NCBI GenBank assembly: GCA_963713275.1
Contig: CAVQLG010000022.1
Span: 1-64,000, forward strand
Source of the DNA: CAIWHR01 sp963713275
GTDB taxonomy: Bacteria > Pseudomonadota > Gammaproteobacteria > Burkholderiales > Casimicrobiaceae
Direction of reading: 5' to 3'
Length of the DNA: 64,000 bases
The position numbers and the translations under genes are program-made. The notes beneath the pieces were generated by a model. That model was not told where the DNA came from. It did not search any database and saw only the letters and a list, made by a program, of their open reading frames with translations. Below, piece by piece: positions 59,121 to 64,000 of this stretch. The number at the start of each line of letters is the position of its first letter. Positions within the stretch are counted from its first letter, which is position 1.

Positions 59121-59728
59121 GCACCTATGCGAGCGACAGCGTGACCGTCGCCGCGACCGCTGAGCTCATCGGCATCGCGCGCCGCGCGTTCGCGGGCCGG
59201 CTGCAGACCGGCACCGGCGGCAACCTCAGCATCCGTGTCGCCGGCCGCAACGAGGTCGTGATCAAGCCCTCGGGCGTGGGCTTCGCCGAGTGCGACCACG
59301 ACAACCTGCTGGTCGTCGACCTCGACGGCAACATCTTCAAGGGCGACGCCAAGCCGTCGAAGGACATGGCGTTCCACCTCGGGATCTACCGGGTGCGCGA
59401 CGACGTCGGCGGCATCGTCCACGTCCACTCGCCGTGGGCCACCGGCTGGGCGGCGAGCGGGTACCCGCTCGCGCTGCCGACCGTGCACTCGCGCGACAAG
59501 CTCCAACGCATCCCGATCGTCCCGACCGGCGCCGGCGGCGGCGCGCAGCGGCCCGAGGACATCGTCGCCGAATTCCGCGACCCGGCGCTGCGCGCGGCGC
59601 TCTTGGCCGAGCACGGTTCGGTCGGCGTCGGGCGGACGCTGCTCGCGGCGCTGCACGTGGCCGAGCTGATCGAGGAGAGCGCGCACATCGCCATCCTCGC
59701 GCGGCTCCTGACGGCCGCGCCGGCCTAG
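59108..59728 (+). CDS. class II aldolase/adducin-family protein
   Basis: Zinc-dependent aldolase fold, 206 residues. The FucA-like landmarks are TGTGGNLSIRV, VVIKPSGVGFAECD, the zinc pair VHVHSPWATGWA, and the third His in LLAEHGSVGVG. The position of the catalytic Glu in fuculose-phosphate aldolase (normally Pro-Ser-x-Glu) reads KPSKDMAFHLGIY, so Asp may replace it. This could mean a different reaction such as epimerisation or decarboxylation. It lies between the metallo-hydrolase and an FGGY kinase, suggesting it acts on the kinase product. Confidence 0.87.
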   Translation: MAALSTYASDSVTVAATAELIGIARRAFAGRLQTGTGGNLSIRVAGRNEVVIKPSGVGFAECDHDNLLVVDLDGNIFKGDAKPSKDMAFHLGIYRVRDDVGGIVHVHSPWATGWAASGYPLALPTVHSRDKLQRIPIVPTGAGGGAQRPEDIVAEFRDPALRAALLAEHGSVGVGRTLLAALHVAELIEESAHIAILARLLTAAPA

Positions 59729-59751
59729 CGCGCCAACTCGGAAGCCCGGCC

Positions 59752-61240
59752 GTGGCCTCGGCGTACGTGCTCGGCATCGACCTCGGCACCTCCGGCGCGC
59801 GGGCGCTGGTGGTGGATCGCCACGGCGCGATCATCGCGAGCGCGTTCGCCGCGCTGCCGGCGCCGGCGGTCGTCGGCGACGGCGGGCGCGAGCAGGATGC
59901 CCTGCTTCTGGTGGCAGGCCGTACGCGCCGCCGTGCGCGAGGCGCTCGCGCGCCTTGGGACGGCCGGCGGCGAGCCAGGCCACGTCGCCGCGGCGAGCGT
60001 CGACGCCACCTCGGGCACGATCGTACCCGTCGATGCGGGCTGTATGCCGGTCGGGCCCGGGCTCATGTACAACGACGGCCGCGCCGTGGCGCAGGCCGTG
60101 CGCCTCAACGCCGCGGCCCGCGCGCTCGGCGAAGGCGAAGGCTGCAACGCGTCGTACGCGAGTGCCAAGATCCTGTGGTTGCGAGAGCACGATCCCGCTG
60201 CGGCACGGGCCGCGCGCTTCCTGCATCAGACCGACTTCATCAACGCGCGCCTGCTGGGCGCGATGCGCGCAGCGGACGTCGCCACCGACGAGTCGAGCGC
60301 GCTCAAGACCGGCTACGACGTCGTCGCGCGCCGCTGGGCCGGTGCGCTGGCCGACGCGGGCGTCGACGTCGGCCAGCTGCCCGCGGTCGTGCCCGGGGGC
60401 GCGACGCTGGGCCTGATCGACCCCGTGGTCGCGGCCGATACGGGGCTGCCCGCCGATTGCCGGATCGTCGCCGGCATGACCGACGGCACCGCGGCCGCGG
60501 TCGCATCGGGCGCGTCGGCGATCGGCGACGGCAACACGACGATCGGGACCACGCTGGTGTGGAAGCTCGTCGCGGCCCGGCCAGTCGTCGATCCGCAGGG
60601 TCGCCTCTATTGCCACCGCCATCCCGGCGGCGCGTTCCTGCCCGGTGGCGCCGGCAACGCTGGCGGCGAAGGCATCGCGCAGCAGGTGCTCGGCGCCGAC
60701 CCCGCGCCGGGCGCCGCGCTCGACCGATTGGCCGGCGAACTCGCCGACGCGCCGCCTTCGGGGCTGCTCGCCTATCCGCTGCCCCGCCCCGGCGAGCGCT
60801 TCCCGTTCGTCGACCGCGACTTCGCCGGATTCGTCGACCCCTGCGCCAGGACCGACGCGCAGCGCTACCGGGCAGCCCTCGAAGGCCTCGCGTGCATCGA
60901 GCGGTGGGGCTATGAGGTCGCCGCCGGACTCGGCGCTCCGAACGACGGCCGCGTGTGGACCACCGGCGTGGGCGCCCGGCACGCGCGGTGGCTGCAGTTG
61001 CGCGCCGACTTCCTCGGCCGCCCGGTGTGCCGCGCGGCCCATCCCGAGTCAGGCTTCGGCGCCGCGCTGATCGCGGCGATGAATGTCTGGTTCGACGGCG
61101 ACTGGGCGCGCGCTTCGCGCCTTTCCGGCGTCGGGCTCGCCTGCCTGCCCAACCCGGCCCACCGCGCCGCGTGCGACGAGCAGTACCGCGCGTTTCGCGC
61201 GGCGTGCGCCGCCCACCGTTCCCTGGAGAGCAATCGATGA
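59752..61240 (+). CDS. FGGY-family carbohydrate kinase, interrupted by one frameshift
   Basis: ATP-dependent sugar kinase. The N-terminal domain starts (GTG) VASAYVLGIDLGTSGARALV, the phosphate-1 motif. The C-terminal domain has the catalytic Asp in IVAGMTDGTAAAVASGA, GNTTIGTTLVWKLV and FLPGGAGNAGGEGI. The frame breaks near 59899: REQD must be joined to PCFWWQAVRAAV by removing one base of GGATGCCC. Corrected length is about 495 residues, normal for the family. Substrate (a ketose or polyol) not predictable. Its stop overlaps the phosphomutase ATG (ATGA). Confidence 0.87.
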
Positions 61241-62628
61241 GCGAACATGCGGCCGTCAAGGAATGCGACATCCGCGGACCGTGGCCCGACGAGGTCGACG
61301 CCACGCTGTTCGACCAGGCCGGACGCAACTTCGGCGCCACGGTCGCCGCCGCCCGCTTCGCCGGGCTCAACCCGGCGACGGTCGTGGTCGGCGGCGATGG
61401 CCGGGCGTCGACCCCGGCGCTGCGCTCCGCGCTGCAGGACGGCCTCCTGGCCGAGGGCGTCGACGTGTTCGACGTCGCCGGTGCTGCGCCGACCCCGGCC
61501 CTATACTGGATGCGGCAGGTACTCGCGGCGCAGGCGATCGCGATCGTGACCGCGTCGCACAGCCCGCCGCACTGGAACGGGCTCAAGGTGATGAACGGGC
61601 CGCTGCCGCCCACGCCGGCCGACGTGAAGGCGCTCGACGCCGCGCCGCCGCCCAGGCGCGCTGCCGGCCGGCGGCATCCGATCGGCGGCATTCTCGACGC
61701 CTACGTCGCCGCGCGCCTTGCGCCCTTCGCCGGTGCCGGGCTGTCCGGTCTGAAGCTCGTCGTCGATCCGGGCGGCGGCTGCATGTCCGGCGTCGCGTCG
61801 CGGGCGTTCCGCGAGCTCGGCACGATCGTCGACGCGCTGCACGACGAGCTCGACCCCGCGTTCCGGCAGCGCCACCCCGACTGCGCGGTACCCGGGCACC
61901 TGACCGAACTCGCCGTGCGCGTGCCGGCGGTCGGCGCGGCGATGGGGGTCGCCTTCGACGGCGACGGCGACCGGCTGGCGATCATCGACGACCGCGGTCG
62001 TTTCGTCCCCGCGGAGAAGGTCGCGATGCTGCTGGTCGACGGACCGGTATCGGTCAGGCCGGGCGAAGTCGTCGTGCTCGACATCAAGGCGTCGATGCAG
62101 CTCGAGCGCGCCGTCGTGCGCCGGGGCGGCCAAGCGGTCCGGATGAAGAGCGGACACGCGCACATGAAGCGCGCGGTGATCGAGCGCGGGGCGGTCCTGG
62201 GCTCGGAGGTTTCGGGCCACCTCTTCTTCGGCGCGCTCGCCGCCATCGACGATCCGCTGTTCGCGGCGCTCACGCTCGCGCGCTGGCTGGCCGGCGGCGG
62301 CGTGCCGTTGTCCGAGCGCGTCGACGCGCTACCCGCGTTCCACCTGTCGCCGGACCTGCGGCTCTCCCTTTCCGACGCCGAGATCGACGCGCTCCTGCAG
62401 TCGTTGCCCGGGCGCTTTCCCGACGCCGAAGCCCAGCGCATCGACGGCGTGCGCCTCGTCTGGCCCGAGGGCTGGCTGCTCGCGCGGCACTCGATCACCG
62501 AGGCCGCGTGCACCCTGCGCTTCGAGGGCGAGGACGCAACCGCGCTGGCGGCGATTCGATCGCGCTTCGTCGCGGCGTACCCCGCGCTCGTCCCCGCGCT
62601 CGACGCGGCGGCTGCCGCGAAGGCCTGA
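61237..62628 (+). CDS. phosphomannomutase/phosphoglucomutase-family protein
   Basis: Alpha-D-phosphohexomutase of 463 residues with four domains. The active-site phosphoserine loop is AIVTASHSPPHWNGLKV, the magnesium loop is GVAFDGDGDRLAII, and the sugar-binding segment is GSEVSGHLFFGAL. The substitution of Asn by Ser after the active-site His (TASHS instead of TASHN) is mild. Being embedded after a kinase and aldolase, it probably serves this pathway rather than central cell-envelope synthesis. Translationally coupled to the kinase. Confidence 0.92.
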   Translation: MSEHAAVKECDIRGPWPDEVDATLFDQAGRNFGATVAAARFAGLNPATVVVGGDGRASTPALRSALQDGLLAEGVDVFDVAGAAPTPALYWMRQVLAAQAIAIVTASHSPPHWNGLKVMNGPLPPTPADVKALDAAPPPRRAAGRRHPIGGILDAYVAARLAPFAGAGLSGLKLVVDPGGGCMSGVASRAFRELGTIVDALHDELDPAFRQRHPDCAVPGHLTELAVRVPAVGAAMGVAFDGDGDRLAIIDDRGRFVPAEKVAMLLVDGPVSVRPGEVVVLDIKASMQLERAVVRRGGQAVRMKSGHAHMKRAVIERGAVLGSEVSGHLFFGALAAIDDPLFAALTLARWLAGGGVPLSERVDALPAFHLSPDLRLSLSDAEIDALLQSLPGRFPDAEAQRIDGVRLVWPEGWLLARHSITEAACTLRFEGEDATALAAIRSRFVAAYPALVPALDAAAAAKA

Positions 62629-62669
62629 CGCTGCAAACGGCCGCGGGCGCCGCCCTGCGCCGCCGGCGC

Positions 62670-63431
62670 CTACGGGATCATCAGGCCGCCGTCGACGACG
62701 ACGATGGAGCCGGTCATGTAGGCGGCGTGACCCGACGCGAGGAACGCGACGAGCGGACCGATCTCCTCCGCTTCGGCGATCCGGCGCAGCGGAATCGCCT
62801 TGGTGTAGCGGTCGAGCATGGCGGGATCGTCCAGCAGGTGGCGGATCAGTTCGGTGCGCACCCAGCCGGGCGCGACCGCGTTGACGGTGATGCCGTGCCG
62901 CGCCCACTCGATCGCCGTCGCCTTGGTGAGGTGTGCGACCGCGGCCTTGCTGGCGTGATAGACCGCCTGGCCGGGAGCCGCCACGAACGCACCGACCGAG
63001 GCGATGTTGACGACGCGCCCGAAGCGCTGGGCGATGAGATGGGGGCCGGCGGCCTGCGTGAACAGCACCATCGTCTTGACGTTGGTGTCCATCACGCGGT
63101 CGTACTCGTCCTCGGCCGTGTCGAGCAGCGTCTTGGGCAACTCCATCCCCGCGTTGTTGACGAGGATGTGCAGGCCGCCAAGCTCCGCGACGGTGCGGGC
63201 GACGACCTCGGCCGCGACCGCGGCGCGGGTCGCATCGCCCACGACGGCGAGCGCCTTCCGGCCGCGCTCGCGCACCGCTTGCGCCGTCGCCTCGACCTCC
63301 GCTGCGGTGCGGGCGGTGACGCAGACGGCGGCGCCGGCGTCGGCGAGACTTACCGCCACCGCGCGGCCGATGCCGCGGCCGGCACCGGTGACGATCGCCA
63401 CCTTGCCGCTCAAATCGATGGATAGGGTCAT
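62670..63431 (-). CDS. short-chain dehydrogenase/reductase
   Basis: Classical SDR of 253 residues: cofactor motif IVTGAGRGIGRAVAVSL, NNAGMELPKTLLD, the active-site Ser in VVNIASVGAF and Tyr-x-x-x-Lys in AVYHASKAAVAHLTK, ending GSIVVVDGGLMIP. Likely oxidises a sugar, polyol or sugar acid for the neighbouring pathway. It is convergent with the phosphomutase gene, so it belongs to a third transcription unit with the aldolase at the window edge. Confidence 0.93.
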   Translation of the reverse strand: MTLSIDLSGKVAIVTGAGRGIGRAVAVSLADAGAAVCVTARTAAEVEATAQAVRERGRKALAVVGDATRAAVAAEVVARTVAELGGLHILVNNAGMELPKTLLDTAEDEYDRVMDTNVKTMVLFTQAAGPHLIAQRFGRVVNIASVGAFVAAPGQAVYHASKAAVAHLTKATAIEWARHGITVNAVAPGWVRTELIRHLLDDPAMLDRYTKAIPLRRIAEAEEIGPLVAFLASGHAAYMTGSIVVVDGGLMIP

Positions 63432-63594
63432 CGTGCGCTCCGTTTCCTCGGGTTGGATCGGTTGGGCCGCTGAAGGCGTGCGCCATCATCCCGGATCGCG
63501 CGCGCAACGTCGAGCCGCCGCGAATCCGCGCGGCGCGCCGACCGGCGCCCCGACCCGGAGTCGGGCGCGAGCGGCGTCGGCGCCCTCTGGCGGT

Positions 63595-64000
63595 TCAGCA
63601 CGCCAAGCGCTGGCGGAACTTCTCCGCGTCCCAGTCGAGGAGTTCGCCGACCTCGGCGGTGGTCAGGACACGCAGGCTCGTCGCGGGCGGCACGCGCAGC
63701 AACACTTCGGCCTGGCAGCGCAGCATCTCGGTCGCGGCCCCCGGCGCCTGCCGCGCCACGAGCACGCCCGCGCCGCGCACCAGCAGGGCGGCCGGCGTCG
63801 CGCGATTGCGTGCACGGTAGGCCGCAATCGCCGCCGGGACCGTGTCGGCGTTGTCGACGACGCAGGCCTCCCCGCCCAGGAACACGACATGATCGGGGTA
63901 CAGGACGCCGGCACGCGCGTGCGCGAGGCAGTCCGGGTCGGTGGCGAGCGCGTGAACGATCGGGTCGGCGACGATCCGGAAATCCCCGCTCCTCGCAACT
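63595..64000 (-). CDS. class II aldolase family protein, C-terminal part (5' end outside window)
   Basis: The frame is open to the window edge; 134 residues are visible. They read DFRIVADPIVHALATDPDCL, LYPDHVVFLGGEACVVDN, a short alpha/beta stretch (ALLVRGAGVLVARQ), and end LLDWDAEKFRQRL. This is the C-terminal half of longer class II aldolases of bacterial sugar-acid pathways, in which the zinc-site half lies upstream. No start codon is visible in the window. It is separate in sequence from the smaller aldolase at 59108-59728. Confidence 0.7.
   Translation of the reverse strand, partial: VARSGDFRIVADPIVHALATDPDCLAHARAGVLYPDHVVFLGGEACVVDNADTVPAAIAAYRARNRATPAALLVRGAGVLVARQAPGAATEMLRCQAEVLLRVPPATSLRVLTTAEVGELLDWDAEKFRQRLAC

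Noticed and set aside
58349..59728. A metallo-hydrolase/aldolase fusion protein of 459 residues
   Set aside because: The joined frame results from the indel near 58861; correction gives separate overlapping genes.

Overview
The window is chromosomal DNA from a very GC-rich betaproteobacterium, most likely Burkholderiales or a close relative. The main evidence is gene order: a class A penicillin-binding protein gene divergent from pilMNOPQ-aroK-aroB, a dusB-fis-purH-purD-hemF run, an E1/E2/E3 pyruvate dehydrogenase operon whose E3 carries its own lipoyl domain, and livJHMGF. No rRNA, tRNA, CRISPR array, integrase or transposase was seen. Both ends cut genes: an Ig-like surface protein at the left and a class II aldolase at the right.

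Layout. 1-13.4 kb: Ig-like protein, shikimate genes, type IV pilus operon, PBP1A, a conserved gene of unknown function, hemB, engB. 13.6-16.3 kb: dihaem cytochrome c4 facing a secreted trypsin-like protease with a DUF5648 tail. 16.4-24.2 kb: cell-surface sugars (rfbBACD, a UDP-sugar epimerase, a core glycosyltransferase, waaC, waaA). 24.2-26.7 kb: tolC, rhodanese, pcm. 27-32.5 kb: branched-chain amino acid ABC transporter, followed by a membrane protein. 33.4-42.4 kb: a co-directional run of acylphosphatase, NUDIX hydrolase, hemF, purD, purH, fis, dusB, a ubiquinone hydroxylase and pepP. 42.5-49.2 kb: 5-formyl-THF cyclo-ligase and aceE-aceF-lpdA. 49.3-51 kb: a two-gene ATPase plus small-protein module that looks like accessory DNA. 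51-64 kb: a carbohydrate uptake and catabolism locus. Its leftward arm is SMP-30 lactonase, cytochrome b561-like protein and ABC transporter; its rightward arm is Tm-1-like protein, metallo-beta-lactamase fold hydrolase, class II aldolase, FGGY kinase and phosphohexomutase; an SDR dehydrogenase and a second aldolase follow.

Six genes can only be read full length if single-base indels are corrected: mrcA, the DUF5648 protease, lpdA, the SMP-30 lactonase, the metallo-hydrolase and the FGGY kinase. Nine indels spread over core and accessory genes point first to consensus-sequence error rather than gene decay, but this cannot be proved from the sequence.

Best candidates for new biology are the ATPase/small-protein module at 49.35-50.97 kb, the rfbB leader created by a 30-base duplication flanking a palindromic element near 19.8 kb, and the divergent sugar locus built around a GntR-like palindrome at 57.0 kb with a membrane cytochrome inside its transporter operon. 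Starts marked as inferred were chosen from ribosome binding sites, overlaps and family alignment.
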